Assembly (NCBI GenBank): GCA_963717445.1
Contig: OY970334.1
Location: forward strand, 2,790,001-2,854,000
Direction: 5' to 3'
DNA from: JAGVPT01 sp963717445
Lineage (GTDB): Bacteria; Bacteroidota; Ignavibacteria; UBA10030; UBA8401
Length of the DNA stretch: 64,000 nucleotides
Shown in pieces: positions 17,963 through 27,239 of this stretch. The notes under the pieces were generated by a model that searched no databases, was not told the origin of the DNA, and worked only from the letters and a program-made list of their open reading frames with translations. The stretch's first letter is position 1. Every line of letters begins with the position of its first letter. A program made the translations under genes and the position numbers.

Positions 17963-18078
17963 TGCGTTTTCTCCCTTTATGTATGGTGTTATATTTGCTG
18001 TGACTTTTGTCGGTTTCCACGATTTCATCGACCATTTAATGTTTATCGTTTCGCCTGTTAGCCGTAATTGAGCGCTAC

Positions 18079-18245
18079 TTATAGTGACAGTTTATTCGAC
18101 TCGCCATATGTTTCTGCTTGCAAACGGTAAAAATATATGCCGCTCGAATAATTCGATGCATTCCATTCCCCGGTTGCAGTGTTATGATTCTATCTGCCAC
18201 AAGCCGTCCGCAGCCAATCTACTCACCAAGCGCGTTTTAGAATCA
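18079..18245 (-). pseudogene. Decayed tail of another T9SS protein
   Basis: The last 30 or so codons read as a T9SS sorting domain end: WNASNYSSGIYFYRLQAE, then TYGESNKLSL and stop. Upstream of this the frame is broken: an in-frame TAG, and a shifted frame giving LVADRIITL, where the family has TLVDE. It lies between a promoter and the propeller-protein gene. This is a deleted secreted-protein gene of which the promoter and the 3' end remain. Confidence 0.6.
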
Positions 18246-18482
18246 GAACATTATCTGGGATTTCGTGCCGGCAATTGCGGGCATTGTGTTCGTGAGAAAC
18301 GTGTTGGCGTACAGCGTTTTAATGCAACAAAAGATATTTCACAGCAATGAAAGCGACAAAAAACTATCTATGTGGGAGCGTCAGGGATGGTCTTCAATAG
18401 ATAAGGGGCGAGAGAGGGGAGATGTGCTCGCGCCGCCAGAAAAAGATAATCTAATCCCGAATGAGAAGGATCCTACAATGAT

Positions 18483-18511
18483 AAGATGCATCTATTTAAT
18501 TCTATTGTCAA
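18483..18511 (-). promoter_or_regulatory. Promoter
   Basis: TTGACA-N17-CATCTT, starting 16 bases after the terminator of the family-X gene, as at 5.0 and 13.7 kb. It now reads through the decayed T9SS tail toward the propeller-protein gene. Confidence 0.5.
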
Positions 18512-18527
18512 GCGGTTAAAAATAGAA

Positions 18528-18548
18528 AGCCCGACTTGATATCGGGCT
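18528..18548 (-). terminator. Intrinsic terminator of the family-X gene
   Basis: Stem AGCCCGA/TCGGGCT followed by TTCTATTTTT on the minus strand. Confidence 0.65.
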
Positions 18549-18571
18549 CTAGTGCAAGGTAGCCGGTGAAT

Positions 18572-18970
18572 CTACGTCCTCGCGACGAACAAACTCAGCC
18601 CAATTGCGCGAGCATCTTCTGCCCGAAAACCGAGATCAGGCACAGCGGCGAGTATCTCCGCAGCATCCTTCATGAACTGAATCATCACATTCTTCAAGCT
18701 GTCTGATTTCGGAGTGTGTTTTGGTTCAGCCGCCTTCCCGAGTATCGACACTTCGACCTTGTTCTTGCCGGTGAGCTTTACGATGATTTCTGACCCGGCT
18801 TTGAGCTGCTGAGACTGAATTACATCGTGTGCCGGCGATAGTGCAAACCGCACCAGTTCTTCACCGGCTTCGTTTGTCACAGCGTACGTATAATACTTTC
18901 CGTGACCCTTCTCGCCTATGAGCGGCTCATTTCGCAACAGCTTCAAGTTGATCGGCTTGTTCGGCTGCAA
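18572..18970 (-). CDS. Family-X protein, longest copy (unknown function)
   Basis: About 132 residues from a TTG; the frame stays open 14 further codons upstream without an ATG, so the true start is unclear and the 5' end may be lost. The protein has no signal peptide. An N-terminal part (NKPINLKLLRNEPLIGEKGHGKYYTYAV) and a KAGSEIIVKLTGKNKVEVSIL segment look like beta strands of a small barrel. A variable linker (AAEPKHTPKSDS) leads to a helical C-terminal part (MKDAAEILAAVPDLGFRAEDARAIGLSLFVART). The overall build recalls small OB-fold phage or plasmid proteins. At least three shorter copies lie in the same window. Confidence 0.5.
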   Translation of the reverse strand: MQPNKPINLKLLRNEPLIGEKGHGKYYTYAVTNEAGEELVRFALSPAHDVIQSQQLKAGSEIIVKLTGKNKVEVSILGKAAEPKHTPKSDSLKNVMIQFMKDAAEILAAVPDLGFRAEDARAIGLSLFVART

Positions 18971-19209
18971 CTCTAACTTCGGACGGTTGTTCGACGAAAA
19001 ATGCCCTGCTTACATACAATTTGGCCTATTGACGGCTATAAACTGAGGCATCATGCGCGTTAGGACTTTGTCGCGTCAAAGGTTATCGGCGTATGAATTG
19101 TCGTGGATGCACATCTATATCATGTTTCAACCACAAAATATTCAAGATTCTCTCAATTTTTAAACAGATAGATCAGCCAAAAAAATTTCATTCTTAAAAA
19201 GAATATTTG

Positions 19210-19217
19210 TATCTTTG
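19210..19217 (+). promoter_or_regulatory. Bacteroidota-type -7 box
   Basis: TATCTTTG matches TAnnTTTG. The expected TTG about 20 bases upstream is only partly present (TTTC). It lies about 80 bases before the lipoprotein start. Confidence 0.35.
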
Positions 19218-19299
19218 CCTATTATTTTTAACCAATGGAATCTTAAGCATGACCAGCAATTTAAATTATAAAAACAATCACTAAATTTGGAGTAATACA

Positions 19300-20340
19300 A
19301 TGGAAAAACAAAAGAAAATTCTGTGTATTGCTTTTCTGAGCATGCTTGTTCTTACCATGCTTTTATTGAATGGATGTTTTACTTCCCAATTCGGCATCAA
19401 GCTTTTTTCTACAACGATAAAGGTTTTGGATCAAAATGGAAAACCGCTTGTCGGTGCAGTTGTGAGTTCAAGCAATGGTGAGCGGTTGACGGTAGATGCT
19501 TCGGGAGAAGTGAAGCTTCACTTTGGAAATGCGGGGGGATATACGGTGTCGGTGATGTTCCAAGATAAAATGATTGCATCATATAACATCAGTATACCGG
19601 GGGATCAGGGAAAAGCTTTTACGGCCCAGTATGTTCCTCCTACAGTCCCTTCTGCGAATAGCAGCGGTATGGGAGGTGCATCACCCCAGGCCGCTTCTCC
19701 TACAGCTCCTTCTGCAAATGGCGGCAGTACAGAAAGTGCATCGCCTCAAATGATGTCTGCGATGTATCCGATGCTCTTCCAATATCTTTTTTCAGCGTAT
19801 GGATATAATGTGGATGTTGCATCTTACAACCCCGGAGAATGGACTGCATGGGTGATAACAACGGGGAACAACGACAAAACGATGAATATACAGAAAGCGT
19901 TCTTAACCAGGTTGGATAACGGCAATGAATGGTGGCAAATGAGTTTGAATTCCGGCGACAAAAATAAAATAATGATGGAAGTGATGTTCAACGCAAAACG
20001 GTCATCGCTCCGCCGTATGAGGCAAAAAATAGGCGACGATGCGCCTAAGGAAGTGCCAGTAACGGAGGGATGGTACACTGCTCCTATGCAACTCACTCCC
20101 GAATCGCTCGATGGAGCGGTTGTTCAACGTGGGGTGAGCGTTGTGGTTCCGGCAGGAACATTCACTTCCGATATCGCTGAATTTGGCATGGCATCTGGGT
20201 TAACGTTGCGTGTTTGGAGGTGTTCTTCAGTACCGGGAGGGGTTGTAAAATATGTGATGGTAAATCAAGATAAAGAAATTTATTCAGTGGCCTTGACGGG
20301 ATTTGGCAGCGGTGCAAAGAGTGAATTAGGCTCTTATTAG
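19300..20340 (+). CDS. Lipoprotein with carboxypeptidase-regulatory-like domain
   Basis: 346 residues. The N-terminus is a lipoprotein signal with lipobox LLNGC at residues 22-26. Residues 35-105 (IKVLDQNGKPLVGAVVSSSNGE...SGEVKLHF) look like a CarboxypepD_reg/Ig-type beta sandwich. A Pro/Ser/Ala-rich linker with a duplicated SPxAPSANG motif follows. The remaining 190 residues form an uncharacterised domain (AWVITTGNNDKTMNIQKAFLTR ... VVVPAGTFTSDIAEFG), which recalls DUF3108-like surface proteins by its VPAGTF motif. It is single and ends with a strong terminator. Confidence 0.7.
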   Translation: MEKQKKILCIAFLSMLVLTMLLLNGCFTSQFGIKLFSTTIKVLDQNGKPLVGAVVSSSNGERLTVDASGEVKLHFGNAGGYTVSVMFQDKMIASYNISIPGDQGKAFTAQYVPPTVPSANSSGMGGASPQAASPTAPSANGGSTESASPQMMSAMYPMLFQYLFSAYGYNVDVASYNPGEWTAWVITTGNNDKTMNIQKAFLTRLDNGNEWWQMSLNSGDKNKIMMEVMFNAKRSSLRRMRQKIGDDAPKEVPVTEGWYTAPMQLTPESLDGAVVQRGVSVVVPAGTFTSDIAEFGMASGLTLRVWRCSSVPGGVVKYVMVNQDKEIYSVALTGFGSGAKSELGSY

Positions 20341-20362
20341 CAGTATGATTAAAGAAAAATTA

Positions 20363-20395
20363 GCGCCGATGGACAAAATCTCTCGGCGCTTTTTT
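20363..20395 (+). terminator. Intrinsic terminator of the lipoprotein gene
   Basis: Stem GCGCCGA/TCGGCGC followed by TTTTTTA. Confidence 0.85.
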
Positions 20396-20457
20396 ATGCC
20401 ATAGATATTCTTTTGTGGAAATCACATCGGCAGGTTGTGTAGACTAAAAAGAAAAAA

Positions 20458-20479
20458 ACGGTCCCGTAGTTAGGGTCGT
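20458..20479 (-). terminator. Terminator, usable in both directions
   Basis: Stem ACGGTCCC/GGGTCGT with A-rich sequence on one side and TTTTT on the other. It lies after the DedA gene on the minus strand. Confidence 0.6.
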
Positions 20480-20551
20480 TTTTGTGAAATCGGGATGAGA
20501 ATATCCAAGGCTAGACGGCATAACAATAAAAACGAATTGCAAATATTCTCA

Positions 20552-21151
20552 CTAAGGTTTTAATTTTTTAGATCGGGACATTCTCTGTAAAGCCGCAATT
20601 GCTATCATGACAACAGCGACTATTCCCGCACCGAGAAGTAGCTTGCTTTGAATCTCACCGCTGACGGTCTTCCATTGCTCGCCGACCAATTTGCCAAGAA
20701 GAACGAACGTTGATGACCAAAGGAGAGCACCTGTGTAAGCAAATATCCCAAAACTTCGGTAGCGCAGACCAGACACACCAGCGGTAAATGCTGTCAGGTG
20801 ACGTATCCCAGGAATGAAATAGCCGACGATGAGGATCCATTTCCCAAAACGACGATACCAATTACTCGCCAATTCGAGTTTCTCTTTTGAGAAAAAAGGA
20901 ATATGGAGTTTTAGCAATAGCGGCATGCCGTAGCGTCGCCCGACAGCATAGCTTAGAGATATCCCTGCTACGCTGCCGGAGAAAGCCGAGAGCATCACGT
21001 AATGCAGTTGAAGAGAGTTCGTGGAAACGAGGTAGCCGGCGAACATCAATAGAGTCTCATCGGGGATCGGTAAGCCAATGATGCCGAACATCATAGATCC
21101 GATCAAGGCCGCATAGCCATAATGCACAACCCAATGAAAAACAATATCCAT
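20552..21151 (-). CDS. DedA/VTT-family membrane protein
   Basis: 199 residues with four to five membrane spans. Family features are the N-terminal GxPIPDETLLMFAGYL, SGSVAGISLSYAVGRRYG, the segment WYRRFGKWILIVGYFIPGIRHLTAFTAGVSGLRYRSF (conserved F/Y-R-F-G and G-R-(F/H)-x-x-G-x-R pattern), and a C-terminal amphipathic tail with basic end. DedA proteins act in lipid flipping and membrane homeostasis, including undecaprenyl phosphate recycling. A promoter is just upstream and a terminator follows. Confidence 0.85.
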   Translation of the reverse strand: MDIVFHWVVHYGYAALIGSMMFGIIGLPIPDETLLMFAGYLVSTNSLQLHYVMLSAFSGSVAGISLSYAVGRRYGMPLLLKLHIPFFSKEKLELASNWYRRFGKWILIVGYFIPGIRHLTAFTAGVSGLRYRSFGIFAYTGALLWSSTFVLLGKLVGEQWKTVSGEIQSKLLLGAGIVAVVMIAIAALQRMSRSKKLKP

Positions 21152-21189
21152 AGTATTATCTTCCGTTTACAGACGTTCGCGACGGAATC

Positions 21190-21219
21190 AATGTAAGAAA
21201 AGAATAGGAAAGATATCAA
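21190..21219 (-). promoter_or_regulatory. Promoter of the DedA gene
   Basis: TTGATA and TACATT separated by 18 bases on the minus strand, about 40 bases before the ATG. Confidence 0.45.
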
Positions 21220-21321
21220 TCTATTCAAGTGTGTTAAAGGCTTTGAGCGGCACGTCTCTACGAGTAATTAACCGGTGGCGCCTTTGTGAGCTGAATCAAA
21301 ATGAAGGCTGCCCATCGAGTT

Positions 21322-21615
21322 TTACTTCGTCGGTCGTCCCGGCCCCTTGGGCACGTAGTCGAAGAAATGCTCTGTTGATTTCCCCCGAGTCCATTCTGAG
21401 CGTAAGCGGGTTTTGCGCTCCACATGGCGCAGCGCACAGAGCAGTGATCGGTTTAGCTCCCGCGCGCTGTCGCCGAACATCGTCGCCTCTACAAGAAACC
21501 CTTCATCCGTTGATGTGATTGATTTCTTCGGAACGAGCTCCTCCAAAACCAGCTTGGTTGCCGCACGATTGTTGGAGCTTATACGGGCCATGAGTGTAAA
21601 CTTCTTTTTGGTCAT
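21322..21615 (-). CDS. Small basic protein of unknown function
   Basis: 97 residues from MTKKKFTLMARISSNN. Notable segments are VEATMFGDSARELNRSLLCALRHVERKTRLRSEWT and TEHFFDYVPKG. No family with known function was recognised. It starts about 20 bases after the large secreted gene upstream and is probably in the same transcript. A longer frame begins at a TTG but is less likely. Confidence 0.5.
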   Translation of the reverse strand: MTKKKFTLMARISSNNRAATKLVLEELVPKKSITSTDEGFLVEATMFGDSARELNRSLLCALRHVERKTRLRSEWTRGKSTEHFFDYVPKGPGRPTK

Positions 21616-21638
21616 GTGATTTTCACTCACTTTCCTTT

Positions 21639-24600
21639 TCAATAGTGATCTAAGAACTGCTGTTCCGGAATAATTGCCAGTTTGAGCGTCCTTGTACCGA
21701 GGCTTCCGCAGTCGATGTAGGCGATATACATTCCTGCAGCAACCGGCAGTTTATGCTCATTGAGCAGATCCCAGTCTGTGAATTGTGTAGGATCGTTCTT
21801 CACCAATGTCCGGACGAGAATACCCGCAAGGTTGAAAATGCGAATCGTCGCTTTCGTCGGCATGTGGGTGAACCGAACCCATCGGTCGTATTTATCAGCT
21901 TCGAGTCTATTGAAACCAAAATACGGGTTCGGGAAAACATTGATCTTGGCGATATCTGCCTTTTGGTCCACCGCATTATCGGTCGGAGCAACCGTTTTGA
22001 ACGAGAAGGTGACCGCCGGGCTGTTGACGTAATCCGGGATAATCTCGAATTCGTCTCCGTCGGCAAATAAGTTACTTCCACGCATTGTTGCCGTGATCAA
22101 CCACATCATCGGCGAGTTATCGTCGAGAATATCCACTGGAATAAGCGGGTTATTCGTTGATGCATCGTAGTTCGTACCGAAGATGAACACATACTCGCGC
22201 GTAACCGACGTGTTGTCGATCGCTGAACCCGTCGTGGGCGGATCATACTTACCATCTTCTCTACCGCCGACAGCATTGTTCTCTAAGAAGCCGACATCAA
22301 GCTGCTGGTTGTTATTGTCTTCATCGAACACAGCAAACGGCACCGGACGCCGATCTTGGTAATCATAACCGCCAGCCGGGGCTGTGTTAACGATCGGCAA
22401 GAACGATGGGTCTGCAAGCGGCGAGGAGGCATGTCTCACAAACCTGTATGCCATCGACACATTCGGACTGGCCGGATTCACAATGTTGAACGTCGTATCA
22501 GTATCAATTGATGTAAATTTGATCAGCACTTTGTGCAGCTTATCAGGCGTAATGGTCGATTGACCGGCTCCAAATAACGCACCCCAATCTTGTCCCATAC
22601 CGATTGCACCACCGGTGCCCGAGGTGTTAAATCCTTCAAGACCGTAATCACTTCCGCCTAAAGCCGACCAATCTCTATTACCCGAAGGAATATTCCAGCC
22701 CACACCCTGTCCGCCCGGGTTCATTCCGGGAGGCGGGCCATAGACCTGAACAGAGACTCCATTGGTAATCACAGCACCGGGGTTGCCTCCTGGCGGCGGT
22801 GATGTCAGACTCGCCTGAATCTCGTTCGTTGCCAGCGTCTTTGATGCGGTCGCATCTGTCAAATTCCAATACGTGTTGCCGCTGACCGGATCAATGGTGA
22901 ACCCAACTTGATACGTGTCGCCGGTCAATACACTAGGATCCGTTACCCTTGCTATGACATAACCGTCGGTCGAACCGGTGTGGGTTACGGCAAGCGTATC
23001 TCCCGGTTTATTTAAATAGCGAACACCATTTAGTGTCGATTGTGGACGGATGTCAAAGATCGATGGTGAACTCTCCAGGGCATGTGGAACCAATCCTGCC
23101 GTCGGGTTATAGCTGTATGCCGTTACCGCAAAATAATAATCACGGTTGTCAACAAGTCCGGTACCACTCAACGCATCATTCGTGATATCGATGGAGTGGC
23201 TGATCCCATTGTCCGTGCCGTATTCTGTCGGCGTGACAATGTACGTTCCCAAAGCTTCACTATAAGTTGTATCTTGAATTGTTTTTACCCCGTCGATGAC
23301 GTCATAGGTCGCAATGAGTTTTCCGCCGCTCGGGCTATTGCGCGGGTACTGACATACATTATATCCTTCAAACGTATAATCTACTGGAGCATATCCTTTT
23401 GTGACAAAATTCTCCGTGTTGGCTGAGGCAACAGGGTCGCCCCATGAAAGGACAATCTCTTTGTCCAACGCAGCGATGTGCACAACCGGTGCCGGAGGGG
23501 GGACTGCAATTTGGAAAAGGTTATTGTAGGTTCCCTGACCAACATCGTCATTCGCCTTCAAAGCAGTGATGCTTGAAAGATAATCAGCTCCCAATCCGAC
23601 TAAAGCAGCGACAACAACTTCCTGAGTATCCCTCGGAGCCATTGTAAAGGGACCCGAAGAGAGTACCATGCGAACGTCGCCTGGAGATACGACCGAGGTC
23701 AGTCCAATATATGTTGGACCCGTGCCAGTAACCGGATTGCCTGGAAAACAATAGTTGCTTCCATTGGTAATTGTTGTGGGGAATCGCGAGCCTGTTGTAC
23801 TGATTAGCCCCCTCATAAGGTTATACCATTGCTGAGTTCCATTCGGACCGCTCGCTTCATTCTGCGGATCTGAGAAGGTCGCATTGCCGCCAATAAAAAA
23901 TGTAAACGCTGTCATCGGCAAATTCTTGTAGCCGGGAACATACTTGCCGTCGAAAATAGCCGTATCAGTGACTGCACCCGGGACTTTCGGGCCCTGAAAG
24001 AAATCAAATCCGACTGACGGGGGAGGAAGATTTATACTGGAAAAACTCATGTCCTTTGCCTGACCGTTATAGACAAACCCCAAACTTCTTGTCGTGTCGC
24101 ATCCGACGGCGTCGTCTCCGGCAAATCCAAGATCTGGGTCAGCCCATTGTGCTACATACATTGTATCTAACTCAAATCCACTCTTGTTGATGAGCTTGTA
24201 GTCGATGAAGATAGTTTTTCCCAACGCCCCCAGCTTATTATATGCCCAGATCGTGCGCTGTACTTCAATTCCAATAGGGTTCGAACCGTACAAGTTGATG
24301 GTCAACGTCGCGTTCACATCGTTCATCACCATCCACTCTGTCTGGTCTGCTTCGGGGTAGCCCGGTATATCTATCCCCGGTTCATACACGCCGTCATGGT
24401 TCACATCCGTATACGGCGCACCCTGAGTTGCAGGCCATTGATTCCAATCGTTCCAATACTGCTGAAGCAAATCATTGGCACTGTAACTTTCGAAGCGGTC
24501 AATGTAGGCAACTTCACTGTTTTGCAAAATAGAAATTTCCAGAGCAATCGTATCTTGATTAGTTGTGGGCCTGATATCCGGACGTACTCGGAACGTCCTG

Positions 24601-25013
24601 TTCGCAGGATCGGTTGGATCGGCAGGAAGAGGCAAAGTCGTGGCAGTCCCTTGCTGGATTATCCCTCCAGCTTGCAAGCCGTGTTCGTAGGTTGAACCAC
24701 CGCAATGAAGGGTATCATTCTTAAAGGCTGTCCAGACGAGGCCATCTTCAAAAACACAGGTCCCGTAATTTGAACCTATCGGGAATTCGAAACCCTCGTC
24801 ATCGGTCGAAAACTGGTTGAAGGATCCATCTCCGTTGTTTGCGTAATAGTTAAAAATATTGTTGATGTCCATTGGCCTGTAAACGTCGTTCGTTGTCGTC
24901 TTCTTCAGGCTGGATCCATTTTTTGTGGCGGCGGACTTTCCAGCAAGTGACACATGAATAACGCTCATTACTGAAAACAGGGCAATGAAAAATTGTATTC
25001 TAAAGTTTTTCAT
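21639..25013 (-). CDS. Large secreted protein with T9SS-like C-terminus
   Basis: 1124 residues starting with a signal peptide (FFIALFSVMSVIHVSLA). There are no FG-GAP or propeller repeats. The body contains DVNHDGVYEPGIDIPG and Fn3-like segments (PAPVVHIAALDKEIVLSWGDP near residue 510), as in large Ignavibacteria surface proteins. The end (NVFPNPYFGFNR ... ATIRIFNLAGILVRTL ... AAGMYIAYID) is a divergent T9SS sorting domain with a longer tail (LAIIPEQQFLDHY). It therefore belongs to a different CTD subtype. A promoter-attenuator leader precedes it directly. Confidence 0.78.
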   Translation of the reverse strand: MKNFRIQFFIALFSVMSVIHVSLAGKSAATKNGSSLKKTTTNDVYRPMDINNIFNYYANNGDGSFNQFSTDDEGFEFPIGSNYGTCVFEDGLVWTAFKNDTLHCGGSTYEHGLQAGGIIQQGTATTLPLPADPTDPANRTFRVRPDIRPTTNQDTIALEISILQNSEVAYIDRFESYSANDLLQQYWNDWNQWPATQGAPYTDVNHDGVYEPGIDIPGYPEADQTEWMVMNDVNATLTINLYGSNPIGIEVQRTIWAYNKLGALGKTIFIDYKLINKSGFELDTMYVAQWADPDLGFAGDDAVGCDTTRSLGFVYNGQAKDMSFSSINLPPPSVGFDFFQGPKVPGAVTDTAIFDGKYVPGYKNLPMTAFTFFIGGNATFSDPQNEASGPNGTQQWYNLMRGLISTTGSRFPTTITNGSNYCFPGNPVTGTGPTYIGLTSVVSPGDVRMVLSSGPFTMAPRDTQEVVVAALVGLGADYLSSITALKANDDVGQGTYNNLFQIAVPPPAPVVHIAALDKEIVLSWGDPVASANTENFVTKGYAPVDYTFEGYNVCQYPRNSPSGGKLIATYDVIDGVKTIQDTTYSEALGTYIVTPTEYGTDNGISHSIDITNDALSGTGLVDNRDYYFAVTAYSYNPTAGLVPHALESSPSIFDIRPQSTLNGVRYLNKPGDTLAVTHTGSTDGYVIARVTDPSVLTGDTYQVGFTIDPVSGNTYWNLTDATASKTLATNEIQASLTSPPPGGNPGAVITNGVSVQVYGPPPGMNPGGQGVGWNIPSGNRDWSALGGSDYGLEGFNTSGTGGAIGMGQDWGALFGAGQSTITPDKLHKVLIKFTSIDTDTTFNIVNPASPNVSMAYRFVRHASSPLADPSFLPIVNTAPAGGYDYQDRRPVPFAVFDEDNNNQQLDVGFLENNAVGGREDGKYDPPTTGSAIDNTSVTREYVFIFGTNYDASTNNPLIPVDILDDNSPMMWLITATMRGSNLFADGDEFEIIPDYVNSPAVTFSFKTVAPTDNAVDQKADIAKINVFPNPYFGFNRLEADKYDRWVRFTHMPTKATIRIFNLAGILVRTLVKNDPTQFTDWDLLNEHKLPVAAGMYIAYIDCGSLGTRTLKLAIIPEQQFLDHY

Positions 25014-25086
25014 ATTTTTCGCTTATTCCCAAATTGCCAAGCGCAATTATGCCAACCTTATATAGCCACTGCTTGCCTAACAACAC

Positions 25087-25201
25087 AAAAACCCTCATCA
25101 TCGCACTCGCGAATCCGAGGGTTTAGGTCTGATATTATTTTTCGCCCGTTCCCCCGGAATAACTAACGGAAGAATGTACCGGTAATCGATGGGAGAATCA
25201 A
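25087..25201 (-). promoter_or_regulatory. Promoter plus attenuator-like leader (module 3)
   Basis: TTGATT-N17-TACATT, then CCGGGGGAACGGG, then the perfect stem AACCCTC/GAGGGTT followed by TTTGTGTTG. The hairpin ends about 70 bases before the start of the 1124-residue secreted protein. This is the clearest example of the leader. Confidence 0.65.
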
Positions 25202-25387
25202 GAACAAAGCAGCAATAGGACATGCAAATCACGTTAACGATCTCCAGCCCCTCAAGCAAATTCGGTGCCCCCTCTTCGGAAATATCACCGGTACCGCTCC
25301 CGCTAAAATAACCGGAACATTTTTTCTCCTTGAACTGTTTGTCATCTAGGAAGGCTGAAATTTTTTCACTAAGAGTGAGGAACAACG

Positions 25388-26020
25388 ATGAAGGTTGAGG
25401 TCTGGTCAGACGTTATGTGCCCGTTCTGTTACATCGGCAAGCGCCGGTTGGAACTTGCTCTACGGCAATTTCCCGGTAAAGACAACGTCAATGTTGAGTG
25501 GAAAAGTTTTCAGCTTGACCCTGACAGCGTCACGCAGCCGAACAAAAGTGTGAACGAGTATCTTGCAGAACGAAAAGGCTGGACTGTGGACTATGCTCGG
25601 GAAGTGAACGATCACGTGACGCGAATGGCCCGCGAAGCGGGATTGCACTACGATTTTGACAAAGCCGTAGTTGCAAATTCTTTTGATGCACACCGCCTGT
25701 CCCACTTTGCGAAGAAGCACGGATTGCAGGATGCGATGGAGGAACGGCTTTTCATGGCCTATTTTACGGAGGGAAAGAATACTGCCGATCACGAGACGCT
25801 GGTTCAATTGGCGGTTGAGGTCGGCCTCAACAGAGACGATGTGCGGCAAATGCTCGGCGGGAACGATTTTGCCGACAATGTGAATAACGATGTGTACGAG
25901 GCTCACCACATCGGAGTTCGGGGCGTCCCATTTTTCGTCTTCAACAAGAAGTACGCCGTTTCCGGCGCCCAGCCGACGGAAATATTTTTACAAGCGCTGA
26001 ACCAAGCGAATCAACAGTAG
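25388..26020 (+). CDS. DsbA-family oxidoreductase, FrnE type
   Basis: 210 residues, no signal peptide, so cytosolic. Active site CPFC at Cys11-Cys14 right after the first strand (VEVWSDVM). The helical insertion of the DsbA fold spans about 45-150 and includes NSFDAHRLSHFAKKHG, typical of the FrnE/HCCA isomerase branch. The cis-Pro loop is GVRGVPFFVFN. FrnE-type proteins are thiol oxidoreductases linked to oxidative stress. A Shine-Dalgarno GTGAGG precedes the ATG. Confidence 0.88.
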   Translation: MKVEVWSDVMCPFCYIGKRRLELALRQFPGKDNVNVEWKSFQLDPDSVTQPNKSVNEYLAERKGWTVDYAREVNDHVTRMAREAGLHYDFDKAVVANSFDAHRLSHFAKKHGLQDAMEERLFMAYFTEGKNTADHETLVQLAVEVGLNRDDVRQMLGGNDFADNVNNDVYEAHHIGVRGVPFFVFNKKYAVSGAQPTEIFLQALNQANQQ

Positions 26021-26041
26021 ACCTTCTTCTTTTAACCCTTT

Positions 26042-26515
26042 TTAATCGATGCGCTTAAAAACTTGTTCCAGGAGAATATCGTCGATTTTTTTACCGTTCT
26101 CGTAGTGCGAAAGGTGGCCGGAAGTGTACCAGAGATCGCCGTCAAGTTTGAACGTAAATACAAGTGAGGTGCCGATGTATTGCGGAGCGTAAAAGAATTC
26201 AGTGGTTTCAGTATACGTGTCCCCAACAATTTTATACGTGCCTGCTCCAAACGTATCTTCAAACGCAGAAATAGAATCACGCTGGTTTCCTTTTGCCAGA
26301 AGCTCTTCGATGTGCTTCTTGTCCTGGCGGACCCACGCATAGTGCGTACCTGTTACGAGTTTTATTTGCCTTCCCGAGATAGGGTGGTCTTTTCCGTCTT
26401 CCTTTTGAGAGACCAGTTCCCATGTTCCTTGCAGATTGACTGTCTGCTGGGCATGTACCAATGCCGGTGAAATGTAAAGGAGAAGAAGGAGAACGGTAGA
26501 TCGTAATAACTTCAT
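26042..26515 (-). CDS. Exported lipocalin-like protein
   Basis: 157 residues with a signal peptide (LLLLLYISPALVHAQ). The mature part begins LQGTWELVSQKEDGK, a GxW motif of lipocalin-like beta barrels, and continues with GAGTYKIVGDTYTET and a final ENGKKIDDILLEQVFKRI. It matches small lipocalin-like/DUF4488-type exported proteins, which may bind a small hydrophobic ligand. It is convergent with the DsbA gene. Confidence 0.65.
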   Translation of the reverse strand: MKLLRSTVLLLLLYISPALVHAQQTVNLQGTWELVSQKEDGKDHPISGRQIKLVTGTHYAWVRQDKKHIEELLAKGNQRDSISAFEDTFGAGTYKIVGDTYTETTEFFYAPQYIGTSLVFTFKLDGDLWYTSGHLSHYENGKKIDDILLEQVFKRID

Positions 26516-26617
26516 AAGAACCTCCTAGGTTAAAAGTGCATAATGATCAGCGCCGATTCAAACTGCCTAAAGCATTTCAAATCGATTTCTTGGCATGAGT
26601 AGATGGAGTAGAGAAGA

Positions 26618-27160
26618 TACCGATGTCAATTTACTAAGGAATGTTGCGCAAAACACTGAATTATCCACAAAGTTCACGAAGAGCATGAAGAAAGCATCCT
26701 TCTCAGGATTGGTACCTTATCAATTCTGTATGAAAGAAAGCATTGACTCTCAAGAAACCGGATTTAAACGTTCGTGTTATTTCGTGTTCTTAGTAGAGAA
26801 GATGCCGATGTCAATTGACTAGAAGCCATCTCAAAAATGGTTTTCATGCAGAAAGCAGCCGTAAATGTTATGCTGAGCGGAGCGAAGCATCCATGACATG
26901 GAAGCCTAGTAGAGTCAAGGGATGTCATTGTCATGGATTCTTCACCCCGTCTGAAAAGCGACGGGGTTCAGAATGACAATGATCTGTCAGTATTCCTTCA
27001 GAAGGACATAATCAAGCGTTTTTGAGATAGCTTCTAAGGAATGTTGCGCAAAACACTGAATTATCCACATAGTTCACGAAGAGCACGAAGAAAACATTGA
27101 CTCTCAAGAAACCGGATTTAAACGTTCGTGTTACTTCGTGTTCTTAGTGGATTCCTTACC
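26618..27160. repeat. Duplicated noncoding segment split by a MITE
   Basis: The sequence AAGGAATGTTGCGCAAAACA...TTATCCACA...GTTCACGAAGAGCA...CCGGATTTAAACGTTCGTG...TTCGTGTTCTTAGT occurs twice, at about 26637-26795 and 27037-27150. Each is preceded by GATACCGATGTCAATT or GATGCCGATGTCAATT. The 213-bp element sits exactly at the start of the second copy. No gene was seen between 26516 and 27239. Confidence 0.7.
26822..27034. mobile_element. 213-bp MITE, copy 1 (TA duplication, empty site next door)
   Basis: Inverted ends GAAGCCATCTCAAAAA and TTTTTGAGATAGCTTC are flanked by TA on both sides. The interior is noncoding and contains two hairpin-forming stretches (GTCATTCTGAACCCCGTC-like). The duplicated neighbour at 26634 reads ACTAAGGAATG without the insertion. 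This is the exact pre-insertion sequence and confirms a TA target duplication, as made by Tc1/mariner/IS630-type transposases. Confidence 0.85.
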
Positions 27161-27239
27161 ATGCGTAACGTGAGTTGCTAAGGTTCTCGAAACGCTCGTC
27201 GAAAATATAAAAAAAAACAGGGTTTCCAAAAAGAGTTTT

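Noticed and set aside
5026..18550. Family-X gene considered as a toxin or antitoxin
   Set aside because: No partner gene is next to any copy, and no toxin or DNA-binding motif is visible.
26595..27160. Direct repeats near 26.6-27.1 kb considered as a CRISPR array
   Set aside because: Only two copies of a long unit exist and the intervening sequence is a MITE; there are no regular spacers and no cas genes.
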